Numbered from the stretch's first letter, positions 20,276 through 35,882 are shown. The stretch: DNA of 64,000 bases from Silene conica (GCA_029255685.2 CM055315.2:25611501-25675500); one strand, 5' to 3'. The notes: generated from the sequence alone by a model not told the origin. Program-made: numbers and translations.

Positions 20276-22545
20276 TGTTTCACAAAATAAGGTCTCGGTT
20301 TCACAAATTAAGGTTCAAGATTCACGAAATAAAAAATTATATATTTTGTGCGCAACAAATATTTTAAGTCCAAGTTTCACAAAATAAGGTTCCGGTTTCA
20401 CAAATTAAGGTCCAAGATTCACGAAATAAAAAATTAAACATTTCGTGAGTAAACAAATATTTTAAGTCCAAGTTTCACGAAATAAGGTCCCGACTTCACA
20501 AATTAAGGTCCAAGATTCACAAAATAAGAAATTATACATTCGTGATTAAACAAACTTTTTAAGTCCAAGTTTCACGAAATAAGGTTCCGGTTTCACAAAT
20601 TAAGGTCCAAAATTCACGAAGTTAGAAATTAAACAATTCGTGAGTAAACAAACATTTTTAATCCAAGTATCACGAAATAAGGTTCCGGTTTCACAAATTA
20701 AGGTCCAAGATTTTTACGAAATAAAAAATTAAAAATTTCGTGAGTAAACAAACATTTTAAGTCCAAGTTTCACAAAATAAGGTTCCGGTTTCACAAAGTA
20801 AGGTCCAAGATTCACGAAATAAAAAATTATATATTTTGTACACAACAAATATTTTAAGTCCAAGTTTCACGAAATAAGGTTCCGGTTTCACAAATTAAGG
20901 TCCAAGATTCACGAAATAAGAAATTAAACATTTCGTGAGTAAACAAAATATTTAAAGTCCAAGTTTCACGAAATAAGGTCCCGACTTCACAAATTAAGGT
21001 CCAAGATTCACGAAATAAGAAATTATACATTTCGTGATTAAACAAACTTTTTAAGTCCAAGTTTCACGAAAGAAGGTTCCGGTTTCACAAATTAAGGTCC
21101 AAAATTCACGAAATAAGAAATTAAACAATTCGTGAGTAAACAAACATTTTTAATCCAAGTTTCACGAAATAAGGTTCCGGTTTCACAAATTAAGGTCCAA
21201 GATTTACGAAATAAAAAATTAAAAATTTCGTGAGTAAACAAACATTTTAAGTCCAAATTTTACAAAATAAGGTCCCGGTTTCACAAATTAAGTTCCAAGA
21301 TTCACGAAGTAAGAAATTAAACAATTCGTGAGAAAACAAACATTTTAAATCCAAGTTTCACGAAATAAGGTTCCGGTTTCACAAATTAAGATCCAAGATT
21401 TACGAAATAAAAAATTAAAAATTTCGCGAGTAAACAAACATTTTAAGTCCAAGTTTCACAAAATAAGGTCCGGTTTCACAAATTAAGGTCCAAAATTCAC
21501 GAAATAAGAAATTATATATTTTTTGAGCAACAAATATTGTAAGTCCACGTTTCACGAAATAAGGTTCCGGTTTCACAAATTAAGGTCCAAGATTCACGAA
21601 ATAAGAAATTAAACATTTCGTGAGTAAACAAATATTTTAAGTCCAAATTTCACGAAATAAGGTCCCGACTTCACAAATTAAGGTCCAAGATTCACGAAAT
21701 AAGAAATTATACATTTCGTGATTAAACAAACATTTTAAGTCCAAATTTCACGAAATAAGGTTACGGTTTCACAAATTATGGTCCAAAATTCACGAAGTAA
21801 GAAATTAAACAATTCGTGAGTAAACAAACATTTTAAATCCAAGTTTCACGAAATAAGGTTCCGGTTTCACAAATTAAGTTCCAAGATTTACGAAATAAAA
21901 AAATTAAAAATTTCGTGAGTAAACAAACATTTTAAGTCCAAGTTTCACAAAATAAGGTCCTAGTTTCACAAATTAAGGTCCAAGATTCACGAAATAAAAA
22001 ATTATATATTTTGTGGGCAACAAATAATTTAAGTCCAAGTTTCACGAAATAAGGTTCCGGTTTCACAAATTAAGGTCCAAGATTCACGAAATAAGAAATT
22101 AAACATTTCGTGAGTAAACAAATATTTTAAGTCCAAGTTTCATGAAATAAGGTCCCGACTTCACAAATTAAGGTCCAAGATTCACGAAATAAGAAATTAT
22201 ACATTTCGTGATTAAACAAACTTTTTAAGTCCAAGTTTCACGAAATAAGGTTCCGGTTTCACAAAATAAGGTCCAAAATTCGCGAAGTAAGAAATTAAAC
22301 AATTCGTGAGTAAACTAACATTTTAAGTCCAAGTTTCACGAAATAAGGTTTCGGTTTCACAAATTAAGGTCCGAAATTCACGAAATAAGAAATTATCCAT
22401 TTTGTGAGCAAACAAACATTTTAAGTCTAAATTTCACGAAATAATGTCTCGAGTTCACAAATTAAGGTCGAAGATTCACAAAATAAGAAATTAAATATTT
22501 TGTGAGTAAACAAATATTTTAAGCTCAAATTTCACGAAATAAGAA
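20276..22545. repeat. Satellite-like array, ~98-bp units, in element A2
   Basis: About 23 units share the tttcacgaaataagg / tttcacaaattaagg / atttcgtgag elements of the A1 array. Variant units recur in order every ~488 bp: the aaacaaactttttaag variant is at 20546, 21034 and 22207, and the aacaaatatttt variant at ~20350, 20840 and 22015. This is a five-unit higher-order repeat. Confidence 0.92.
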
Positions 22546-22720
22546 AAAGAGCAAAATGGATAATTTTTTTAGATAGAGAAAATATTTGGGCCAAATGAAT
22601 TGTTGTAAATGACCCATAATTTTCATCCCATTGAAATTAGTCCAATGAACATTGAAAATCATGTGCAACATAGTAAGGGTTCGGCGGCCTCATCGTAATA
22701 GGCGGCCTCACGTGATCCGG

Positions 22721-22853
<133 letters not shown>

Positions 22854-23493
22854 TTGGGATCACATGAGTCCACCCTAAATATTTGAGTCCATAAGTCTAA
22901 CAATGATATCATAAGTTATATAAAAAAGTATCACGTTTTTTCAATATCCAATTTTTTTCCTTTTTTTGTTTTTTCTTTTTCATTATTACTTTTTTTTTTC
23001 TTTTTTTTTTGCCTTTTCTTTTAAAATGACATTTTCTTTATTAAAAAAATTCTCTTTTTCAGTATGCATTTTTTTCAAACAAACACGTTTTTTTTAATAA
23101 GGCGTTTTTTCTCGAAATTTTTTTCATTACAATATCACAAGTTACTCAATACAATATCACCGGTTTTTCAAAATAATATCACAAAAAAAAAATCGAGAAA
23201 AAAATATTTCGAGAGAAAAAATTGAAAAAAAAAAATTTGAAAAAAATATTTCCGGAAAAAAAGTTCTTGAAAAAATTTCGTGATATTGTTTAATATAGTG
23301 CGTGATATTGTTTAACAAAAGACGTTTTTTCTCGAAATTTTTTTCGATTTTTTTCATTACAATATCACAAGTCACTCAATACAATATCACCGATTTTTCA
23401 AAATAATACTATTAGCTTCTCTCTCTAAAAAATCTTCTGACTAAAACCTCTGAAAATCAAGAGATCTCCGACGTGGTTCACGCCTGAGTTCCG

Positions 23494-24822
23494 ATGGCCA
23501 GAGGGAGAGGCCGGCCGCGCAAATCTCGCCTTCCAAACCCGCTCACTGAGATTTTTACTTCATCTGAGCAATCTGAATCTGATGAAGATGCTAATGAGAC
23601 GAATCCTGCAGTTCCGTCTTCGAACCCCAAATCAATTGCAACTTCTTCGATTCCAATTAAGTCAGCTACAGTCCCAGTTTCAACAACAACTGCAACTCCA
23701 TCGGTCCCTCCCAAGGCAGTTGCAACACCAGTACCGGATAAACCCACTTTTGCCGGGTTGTTTGCTGGCGTTGCTGGTGGTGGTGCTTCCGGATCTAAGC
23801 TTCCGCCCTCTAAGCCTTCCTCGACTTCTCAATTGTCAAACATGTCTAACAAAGGTATGACACTCACTTATGTTAAACCTCAAGATGAGTCTGAAATTGT
23901 TATTGAAGAAGAGGATATGGTGAATGAAGTTAAATATTGGGCTAACACTCTTGTGGGTACGGTAATGGGTCGTCAAAATACTCTTGCTCATATGGATTCC
24001 CTAGTGTCTAAATCCTGGAATCATGTCAGTGTTCCTGAAGTCCTTTATTTTGCAAAAGGTTGGTATTATTTTAGATTCTCTAATCCTGAGGATTGTGCTA
24101 AAATCTATAACGATTCTTGGAATATGAATGGATTTCCGTTAATACTTAAGCCATGGAACCCAACAATTGTGGAAGAACTTCATGTAGTATCAAAGGTTCC
24201 TATATGGGTCAAATTCCCAAACCTAGACCCCAGCTTTTGGTCTGATACGAGTCTGGGCAAAGTTGCTAGTGCAGTGGGTCGTCCAATCTGTGCTGATGAA
24301 TATACCACCAATAAGAGTAAATTGGCTTTTGCTCGAGTCTTGATTGAAGTAGACATTTATAAGGATCTTCCCAAAACCATCAAACTGAAAACACCATATA
24401 GAGGGACAATAGAACAGTCAATTGCTTATGAATGGATCCCCTATTATTGTCACTCCTGTCACAGAATGGGGCATACTAAGGATAAGTGTAGGGCTGGTCA
24501 ATCTCGTGTCTATAGGGCTAAACCTAAATCTGCAGACCCTGTTGTTGAGGATGGTAATGCTGCTTCACCTGCTTAGGAGGCTGCTCCTACTGACCAGGAT
24601 GCTGCTCCTACTAGTCAGGATGCTGCTACTACTGACAGTATTGTTGATAGGATAACCACTCCTCCTTCCCAACATTTGAATGGCAAATCCCGGGCTAAGG
24701 AGAAGTCTGGTGGTGCTAAAACTACTAATAGATTCCAATCTCTTGACAGCTTATTTGATGCAGCTACTAAGGATCCTTTGTTGGATGATGGGATGGACCC
24801 TAATAGGTTCACTTCCTTATGA
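23494..24822 (+). pseudogene. LINE ORF1 (RNA-binding, DUF4283 plus zinc knuckle), one stop
   Basis: The frame opens with basic RGRGRPRKS and a Ser/Thr/Pro-rich linker. The DUF4283-type domain follows at ~125-250 (YWANTLVGTVMG, FSNPEDCAKIYNDSWNMNGF), then CHSCHRMGHTKDKC at residues 319-332, a CCHC knuckle. A TAG at 24574-24576 interrupts an otherwise open frame of 443 codons that ends at 24822. The TAG sits where CAG (Gln) would be natural. The protein would coat LINE RNA. The final stop overlaps the ORF2 start as ATGA. Confidence 0.87.
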
Positions 24823-27800
24823 TCATCTCTTCTTGGAATATTAGGGGGCTTAATGACCCCCTAAAGCAGCAAGAAATGTATGATTTCTTGTTGCGTAGGA
24901 AAGTGGATTGTTGTGCCATCCTGGAGACTCATGTCAAGGCCCATAAAGCTGCTGCTATTTGTGCTAAGTTTTCTCAATTCTCTCATCTTGATAATTATAG
25001 CTCTCATTATAATGGTCGAATTTGGGTTATTTGGAACCCTTCTGTTGTTTCTGCTACTATGCTTGAATCAAGTGCTCAGCACATTCACTGCCTTGTTACT
25101 CATCTGCCCTCTCAGACTCAGTTATCTTGTACGTTTGTCTATGCATTTAACAATGCATTTGCTAGAAGGTCTCTTTGGAATGCCCTCACTTCCTTGGCTG
25201 GGGTTACCATTGGTCCTTGGACTTGTCTTGGGGACTTGGTGCTACTTACCCTATTTCTGTCATGAATGAATTTAGCTCTTCCTTGCAGCAGTGTCTGACC
25301 ATAATGCTACTGGCAATCACTTTACTTGGTCTAACCACCAGGCTCATTCTATAAAATGGGCTAAGTTAGATAGAATTTTGGTTAATCCTACTTGGCTTCT
25401 TAATCTGTCTACCACTGCCTCCTTTGATGATGCAGGGATCTCAGACCACTCTGCAGCCCTTCTTCATATTCATCCTGGAACCTATTCTAAAAACAAACCT
25501 TTCAGGTTCTTGAACTGCTGGACTCATGCCCCTAATTATAGGGATTGTCTCATCTCTGGATGGGGTCATCATGTTCCTGGGGATAGAATCAGTAGATTTT
25601 TTGCCAAGTTGAAAAACTTGAAGTATGCTTTCAGGGCTCTTCATCAGCAACATTATGGAGATATCAAGGAGAGAGTAGCCAATGCTAAAGCTGCTATGTC
25701 TTCCTGTTTCACTCAGTTGCAGGCTGATCCCCTCAATACTGATTTGTTTATCCTTCATCAAAATGCTCACAAAGACTATATTTCTTTGAAACAGGCTGAA
25801 ATGGATATTTTACATCAACGAGCTAAAGTTCAGCATTTAAACTTGGATGATTCTAATTCTAAATTCTTTTATGCTAGGGTTACTGCCAGGAAGAGAATTA
25901 ACTCTATTGGTGCTATCAAAGATGCTGATGGAGGTGTTTGTACTGGCTTCTCAGAAGTGGCCAAGGCTTTTGTTGCTTATTACACTTCTTTACTGGGCAC
26001 TGAAACACCAGTCACTGATATCCCTCCTAGATACTTTGCCACTGGCCATTTTAGCTCAACTGCTGCTGCTGCTTTGATCTCTACTGCCACTAATGCTGAG
26101 GTAAAGGCAGCCCTTGACTCTATTGATCACAATAGCAGCCCAGGTATCGATGGTTTCAATTCTGGTTTTTTCAAATCTTCCTAGGATGTGGTTGGTCATG
26201 AATTTTATACTGCTGTGCTGGATTTTTTCTTGAGATGCAAGCTTCCTAAAGCTGCTAATAGTACCCTTATAACTTTAATCCCTAAGTCTTTGACCCCCAA
26301 TAGTGTCACTGACTTTAGACCGATCTCTTGTTGTACTGTCTTCTACAAGACCATCGCCAAAGTTCTTGCCAATAGACTTAAATCTTATATGGGGGAGGTG
26401 GTTGGCCTTGAATAGGCTGCTTTTGTTCAAGGTAGGGATATCTTCGATAACTCCCTCCTTGCCCATGAGCTTGCTCATAAATATTCTAGGGCAAATATTA
26501 CTCCTCGTTGTATCATTAAGGTTGATATAAGGAAAGCCTTTGATTCTGTTAATTGGTCTTTCCTCCATTCCTGTCTCATTCACTATGGCCTTCCTTCTCT
26601 TTTTATCAAGTGGATCATGGCTTGTGTTACTTCTCCCTGGCATTCCCTCAATGTCAATGGGTCTGTGGAGGATTTTTTCAAAGGCAAACGGGGGTTGAGA
26701 CAAGGGGATCCCCTTTCCTCCTACCTCTTTGTTCTTTGTATGGAGGCCCTTTCTAGACTTCTAAGGGAGCTTCCTAGTTATGATGGGTTTTCTTATCACC
26801 CAAAGTGTGTGAGAGTTAAGCTCACTCATTTAATTTTTGCTGATGACTTGTTGGTTTTCACTAGAGGAGACCTCCCTTCTGTGTGTGCTATGGCTGATTG
26901 TTTGAACAGATTTGCTAGCTTCTCTGGCTTAATTGCCAACCCCATGAAGTCTTCCATTTATTTTGGAGGGGTCCACCCCTCTGTCAGACAGCTGATTTTG
27001 GCTACCACTGGTTTCTCTGCTAGAGATATGCCTTTCACTTATCTTGGGCTTCCTCTATTTGGTTCCAGGCTAACATCTCATATGTTTGACCCTTTGCTCA
27101 ATAAGCTCAAAGGTAAAATTGCTAGTTGGGCTACTAATCAGCTCACTTATGCTGGTCGTATTCAATTGATAAATGTTGTTCTCTTTGGTGTTAACACTTT
27201 TTGGTGTGCTAGTATTTTGCTACCTAAGCTTGTGGTCAAAAAAATTAACAAGATTTGTAGGGACTTTCTTTGGGGCACTGACAATGAAGGCAGTAAGCTC
27301 ATCTTTCAGAGCTGGGCTTCTATTTGTAAGCCTAGAAATGAGGGGGGCTTTGACATAAGGGAAATTCTCAGCTGGAACAAAACGTTGCTTCTGAAATGGA
27401 TTTGGAAATTGCATCATGCCTCCCCCTCTATTTGGGCAGCCTGGGTTACAGCATATAACATGAAGAATGCTGATATCTGGACAGTCCAGAAAACCACAGC
27501 TACATCTTGGTATTGGAACAACCTGTTGATGGTTAGGGATGAATTGCTTACCCTAAGTAGTCTTCCTGCTGCCCATCAGTTGTTGTCTGGGAACACTTTT
27601 GATACTACTCTAGTTTATAACATCTTCAGACCACCATCATCTAATGTGGCTTGGACCAAGACTGTGCACGATACTGATGTTGTGCCTAAGCATTGTGTAA
27701 TTGGCTCTCTTGCTATCCAACACAAGCTTCCTACAGTGGATCTATACTTAACTAGAGGTTTCCAATGGGTGAACTGGTGTGTCCTATGCAAGAAGGAAGA

Positions 27801-28119
27801 GGAGTCCCATACGCATCTCTTCTTTCAATGCTCTTTCTCTGCTGATTTATGGTCTGAAGTTCAAGTCTGCTATTCTTTTAGCACCCATTCTACTGCTCTT
27901 GACTCTATATTGACCTGGTTTGCTACTCATAACCGGGGTCACAGTTGGGTGAAGAAGAGGAGAAGATGCATCTTGATGAGCATGATATATTTGCTATGGC
28001 AGGAGAGGAATCAACGCATATTCAACAATTCCTGCAGCCCTGTTCATTCAATTCTGGCGCGTCTCAAGTTCATTGTTAATCAAAGAATGTTTCACAACTC
28101 TTATGGAAATCTCTTTTAG
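24819..28119 (+). pseudogene. LINE ORF2: APE endonuclease, reverse transcriptase, zf-RVT; stops and frameshift
   Basis: It starts MIISSWNIRGLNDPLKQ, the apurinic-like endonuclease N-terminus, with ILETHVK after it. Sequence between ~25225 and 25295 is frameshifted and probably deleted, removing the GDFN region; HFTWSN and ISDHSAALL follow in frame. From 25291 one frame runs to 28119 and carries reverse transcriptase (DFRPISCC, KVDIRKAFDSVNW, GLRQGDPLS, and FADD at ~26830-26847). A zf-RVT region follows with CVLCKKEEESHTHLFFQC. TAG codons at 26182 and 26413 are the only stops in that frame. It would nick and prime at the target site. Confidence 0.9.
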
Positions 28120-28864
28120 TGGTCTTGAATTGTACTTTGTATGGTGCTTATTGAAATATTACTACACTGGTAGTATTCCAATAAGTACTAAACCAATTGT
28201 TTTAACATCGCATATTTATATGTGGTGTTTTTCTGGTCTTTTTTTTCCTTTTTTAAGGTTTTTTTATTCGGGGGACTACTCTGGTCTCCTTTTGTAGTTT
28301 GGTTCAGGGTCTTGTAATCAACTCCTATTTTTATGATATAAGATCCTTTGCTTTCCTGCAAAAAAAAAAAAAAAATATCACAAAAAAAAAATTCGGAAAA
28401 AAAAAATTTCGGAAAAAAATTCGAGAGAAAAAACTGAAAAAAATTATTTCCAGAAAAAAAGTTCTTGAAAAAATTTTGTGATATTGTTTAATATAGTGCG
28501 TGATATTGTTTAACAAAAGGCGTTTTTTCTCGAAATTTTGTTTCGATTTTTTTTCATTACAATATCACAAGTTACTCAATTCAATATCACTGGTTCTTCA
28601 AAATAATATCACAAAAAAAAATTATGTAAAAAAATCGAGAAAAAAAATTGAAAAAATTTTTTTTCGAAAAAAAAAAATTTCGTGAAAAAAAGTATTGGAA
28701 AAAATTTCGTGATTTTGTTTTATATAGTGCGTGATATTGTTTCCTTTGATATTGTATTGAAACGATTGTGATATTGTAGACTTTGTAGTGTAAAAAAAAG
28801 TGATATTTTTTAATACAACTTGTGATACTTTAAATGGACTCATGGACTCAAATATTTAGGTGGA

Positions 28865-29947
28865 GATCCGGTGAGTCCACCTAAATATTTGAGTCCATGA
28901 GTCCATTTAAAGTATCACAAGTTGTATTAAAAAATATCACTTTTTTTTACACTACAAAGTCTACAATATCACAATCGTTTCAATACAATATCAAAGGAAA
29001 CAATATCACGCACTATATAAAACAAGATCACGAAATTTTTTCCAATACTTTTTTTCCTGAAATTTTTTTTTTCAAAATTTGTTTTTTCAATTTTTTTTCT
29101 CGTTTTTTTTTTCAAAGTTTTTTTTCAATTTTTTTTTTGTGATATTATTTTAAAGAACCGGTGATATTGTATTGAGTAATTTGTGAAATTGTAATGAAAA
29201 AAAATCGAAAAAAATTTCGAGAAAAAACGCCTTTTGTTAAACAATATCACGCATTATATTAAACAATATCACGAAATTTTTTTCCCGGAACTATTTTTTT
29301 CAAATTTTTTTTTCAATTTTTTCTCCCGAATTTTTTTCCGAAATATTTTTTTCCCGAATTTTTTTTTTGTGATATTATTTTGAAGAACCGGTGATATTGT
29401 ATTGAGTAACTTGTGATATTGTAATGAAAAAAATCGAAAAAAAATTTCGAGAAAAAACGCCTTTTGTTAAAGTATATCACACACGATATTAAACAATATC
29501 ACGAAATTGTTTCAAGAACTTTTTTGCCCGGAAATATTTTTTTCAATTTTTTTTCAATTTTTTCTCTTGAATTTTTTTTCCGAAATATTTTTTTCTCGAA
29601 TTTTTTTTTGTGATATTATTTTAAATAACCGGTGATATTGTATTGAGTAACTTGTTATATTGTAATGAAAAAAAAATTCGAGAAAAAACGTCATTTTATT
29701 AAAAAAAACGTGTTTGTTTTAAAAAAAGTGCATACTGAAAAAGAGAATTTTTTTAATAAAGAAAATGTCATTTTAAAAGAAAAGGCAAAAAAAAAAGAAA
29801 AAAAAAAGTAATATTGAAAAACAAAAAAACAAAAAAAGGAAAAAAAATTGATATTGAAAACACGTGATACTTTTTTATACAACTTATGATATCATTGTTA
29901 AACTCATGGACTCAAATATTTAGGGTGGACTCATGTGATCCCAACTC
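28865..29947. mobile_element. Element B2, inverted partner of B1
   Basis: It starts gatccggtgagtccacctaa and ends ggactcatgtgatcccaactc next to a TA tract. Read in reverse it repeats B1 closely from end to end. The junction is an 11-base spacer (28865-28875) between complementary arms. Confidence 0.68.
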
Positions 29948-30096
<149 letters not shown>

Positions 30097-30104
30097 GTGT
30101 TAAA

Positions 30105-30148
30105 CCCGTGCAAAATTGCACGGGTATATTTTTAGAAAAAAATACTAG
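30105..30148 (+). mobile_element. Helitron 3' terminus, plus orientation
   Basis: The perfect palindrome cccgtgcaaaattgcacggg (30105-30124) is followed by 20 A/T-rich bases and CTAG|T. The rest of this element is not visible, since a TA tract starts 12 bp to the left. Confidence 0.55.
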
Positions 30149-33096
30149 TTTAGGACCCGTGCAAAATTGCACGGGAGTGTAAAAAAATATAAATAGTCAT
30201 TTAAAATTTTATATTTGTACTATTATTTCATTTAAATATAAATGTACAACATTTTATACATACAAATAAAAGTATATTAAATTTAAATTCAACTTTTATT
30301 ATACTTTTAACATTATATTAAAGGGTACATGCCTCACTGACATCGCCACATCTCTATTTTGATTTAATAATCAAAATTAGTACACATGATCAAAATAATT
30401 AAAATTAAAAGGTACACATACATAAAAAATAATTACCTGCAAGAATAAAATAATGTTAAGAGAATGTTAGGCGGGAAAAAATTTAATGTGTGATTGCAAG
30501 TGTCTAGTTGTTCTTTTATTATACTTATACGTAATAATTACGTATAGATACATAATAAGTGTACTCATTTTATTTTAACCGTGTCTGTTTTATTGTCCGT
30601 TTTGAATTATAATATTAACTAATTTCATAATAAATTTTGTGAAACCGTCTCTAAAGACATTTACCCAATGCTTCTATGTAGGAATTTGTTAGTTGTTAAA
30701 ATATTCAATTTACACGTGTAGGAAAGGAAAGATGCTATAATAACATGATAATCGAAGATCGGTAATAAAACATTGTTAATTTCATTGTAAAACATAATTA
30801 GTCAAGAAAAATAGTATGACAATTGTTATTTTTTATAAATTAGTATATATAGAAAATTTTGAACACTTCAACATATTAATAGACATTTTTAATAAATATT
30901 ATTATTACAGGGAAAAAACGTAAAAGGGATGATTTTGAGACTAACGATGATCTAAATTGTATGGTCGAACAATATTGTGTAATCAAATAAACAAAGTGAT
31001 GATTGAAAAATTTAAATTCATGCTAAACAATTGTATATATTATATAGGATATAAGAATTATTTTAAAAAATTCGTAAAATTATGGTGGTATACATCTTGT
31101 GCTAACAAAATAAATAAAATGAAAGTGAATCTATTTTCAAGGGATCATAAAAACTATGTTTAATGTGATAGTGAGGTTTTGGAGAGAAAAAACATATTGT
31201 GGTTGTTTTATTATTTTATATAGATAGATAACTGTACTCATTTGATTTTTAACAGTGCTTTCACCTGTTTTATTGTCCGTTTTGAATTATAATATTAAAT
31301 AATCTCGTAATGATTTATGTGAAATCGTCTCTAAAGACATTTATCCAATGCTTTTATAATATAATTTGCTAGTTGTTAAAATATTCAATTTACACGTACA
31401 GGAAAAGGAAAGATGCTATAATAACATGATAATCGAAGATCGACAACAAAACATTGTTAATTTCATTGTAAAACATAATTTATCAAAAAAATAGTATGCC
31501 AACTATTACTATTTTTTTGTATGAATTAGTATAGATAGAAAATTTTGAACACTTCAACGTATTAATCGGCCTTTTAATAAATATTATTATCACAGTTAAA
31601 AAACATAAAAGAAATGATTTTGAGACTAACGATGATATAAATTGTATGATTGAACAATATTGTCTAATCAAGTAAATAAAGTGATGATTGAAAAATTTAA
31701 ATTCATGCTAAACAATTGTAGATACTATATAGGATATAAAAATATTTTAAAAAAAATCGCAAAATTATGACGATATAAATCTTATGCTAACAAAATAAAT
31801 GAAATGAAAGTGAGTCTATTGTCAAACGATCATAAAAACTATGTTTAATGTGATAGTGGGGCTTTTGAGGAAAAAATACATGTTGTGGTTGTTGTTTTAT
31901 TATTATAAAGATTTTAGTTGTTTATGAATAATAGACTATCTATATTCTAGGAAGATAGTTAGAATAAAATTTTGTAATTAATTATATTAATATCTTTAGT
32001 GGGTTAAGGTTGGAAGATGGATAAATAGGCGGGAAAAGTTGTATGGTAATGGTTTGTGTTTTATTATTTTATATAGATGGTGGATAATTAATATTACCGA
32101 ATAGTGTCAATTATACGTGAATATTGTGCATTCAATTTCTATTATATTGATAATACGTTAAAATGCACTTGATAATAATAATGGTATTTATATATCCATT
32201 CTCTTATTGTTTTTTTTAAATCGATATAGATGTTATTTCAAGGTTTATTTTGTACCGTTATGTTTATGATTTGATTTCGCAAAATATATAAATTTGTACA
32301 CTATTATTAGTTGTTATATTAATATTATGTTATTTTTATTGTTTTTTTAATCAAATATTGTCGTTTTTTTTTTCGATTGCAAAAATGCACGGGTATGTTT
32401 AACCGGTATACTTTTAAGAACATCGATATAATATATGGATATATTGTGTATTTTAATTATTTATTGGAATTTTTTAACTTTACTCAATTTTGTTTTTAAA
32501 TTTAGTATTGTCGCTTTTTTTAGATTGCAAAAATGCACGGGTATATTTAACGGGTATACACTTGCCAGAAACTAAAATTTCATGTTTATGAATTTATATA
32601 AAAAATGTTACGTAATATTTCTTAAACTACGTTATCAGGTATTTATTTAGAATTTCAGACGGTTATTTCTCAGGAATTAATAAATGAAATTGCGGTTTAT
32701 TTTAAAATTTTAATACCATAAACCGTTTTAATGTTAAAACAGTTGTGCAAATTATTAGTTATCCACAAATATATTCAATCCCGCTATTAATCATTACGTA
32801 AAATTTACGGTTTATTTTTGTAAAATCAAAATTGTTGTGCAAATGAATTACACAATTTTACACGAGTTATTCGTAAAATTTCATGTTTACGAATTTATAT
32901 AAAAAATGTTACGTAATATTTCTTAAACTACGATATCAGGTATATATTTAGATTTTCAGGCGGTTATTTCCTAGGAAATTCATAAAAGAAATTGCGGGAC
33001 CCACCTGAGAGAACTAAAAAAAAAAAAATCACAATTGCATTGATGACGTGGCGCGTCGAGGGCTTCTAAAATGATTCAGTAATATAATTATATAGA
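30145..33096 (-). mobile_element. Helitron H4 (non-autonomous, ~2.95 kb)
   Basis: The minus-strand 3' end is the same 20-bp hairpin (30156-30175), then CTAG|T at 30148-30145. The 5' end is A|TCTATATAATTATATTAC at 33096. The body contains a ~665-bp direct duplication (30557-31200, 31222-31890) and a ~127-bp duplication (32576-32702, 32877-33003). There is no Rep/helicase coding sequence. Confidence 0.6.
30557..31890. repeat. Tandem ~665-bp duplication inside H4
   Basis: Both halves contain tgttttattgtccgttttga, aggaaagatgctataataac, ttgagactaacgatgat and gttttatta at matching spacing. Confidence 0.85.
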
Positions 33097-33106
33097 TAAG
33101 ATTATT

Positions 33107-33412
33107 GGAGACTACCACGTTACTCAAAAAAAGCTTCCTTTAATTATATATACTAGATTTAATGCTTGTGCGATGCACAGACCTAAATGTAGAACTCTAT
33201 AGAGTAGGGTATTTTGTAAATATCATTCCATATATTAAAATCGAATTCTATCTGAATTAACCTAATGTTTCAAATGCACATCTAACTTTTATTGTAAGAG
33301 ATTGAATACACTAACATAAGTTCGATTGAAGAATGTTGAAACTAAAAAAGAGAAAATATAAATTGACTGTAAATGTGAAACTTTGTTCAATATACTGTAA
33401 AAGTGACAAAGG
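33107..33412 (-). repeat. Right arm of the ~310-bp inverted repeat (partner 18470-18783)
   Basis: On the minus strand it contains ctgtgcatcgcacaagc then aatctagtatatataatta, as at 18706-18743, and continues outward to ctttgtcacttttacag. Confidence 0.85.
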
Positions 33413-33464
33413 AAGAGTTCTCACCGGTTCTCATTGTAAGGTGGTTCTCACCGGATTCCAACCC
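33413..33464. mobile_element. Right-end fragment of a C-type element
   Basis: aagagttctcaccggttctc and gtaaggtggttctcaccgg precede a short TA tract at 33465. Only this end is present. Confidence 0.6.
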
Positions 33465-33482
33465 TATATATATATATAGGGT

Positions 33483-35692
<2,210 letters not shown>

Positions 35693-35820
35693 TATATATT
35701 TAAAAATGATCTTAAATGAGGATTGAGGTCTACTATAAGAACCATTAGATCAACAAAAAGAACCATGAGATGATGCCACGTGGATAATACAATTCAGCAA
35801 AAACGCAAAAGTTTCTACAG

Positions 35821-35882
35821 TGGGAGTCGATCCCGCGACCACGAGCAACGAAGACCAGCACTTTACCAACTCTACCCCAACA
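35821..35882 (-). other. tRNA-like sequence (SINE or tRNA relic)
   Basis: The minus strand reads gtagagttggtaaagtgctg (box A-like) and, 30 bp on, gcgggatcgactccc (box B-like, as in a T-arm). It does not fold as a complete tRNA by eye. A near copy lies at 41270-41330. Confidence 0.45.

Larger units (their letters stand above)
23409..28375 (+). mobile_element. Full-length L1-type LINE, recently enough inserted to show its target
   Basis: A 4.97-kb non-LTR retrotransposon with a short 5'UTR, ORF1, ORF2 and a 16-base poly(A) tail (28360-28375). The target can be read from the sister repeat at 23169-23185: ...tcaaaataatatcac is split into ...caaaataata | LINE | tatcac.... Any target duplication is hidden in the A-rich sequence. 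Three in-frame TAG codons and an endonuclease frameshift make this copy inactive. Confidence 0.9.

Noticed and set aside
23478..23747. Antisense frame within LINE ORF1 (and 25441-25770, 26275-26703 in ORF2)
   Set aside because: Shadows of LINE coding sequence on the other strand.
28331..29142. Phe/Ile-rich and Lys-rich frames around 28.3-29.1 kb on both strands
   Set aside because: Low-complexity T and A blocks of the B elements; mirrored on both strands because of the palindrome.
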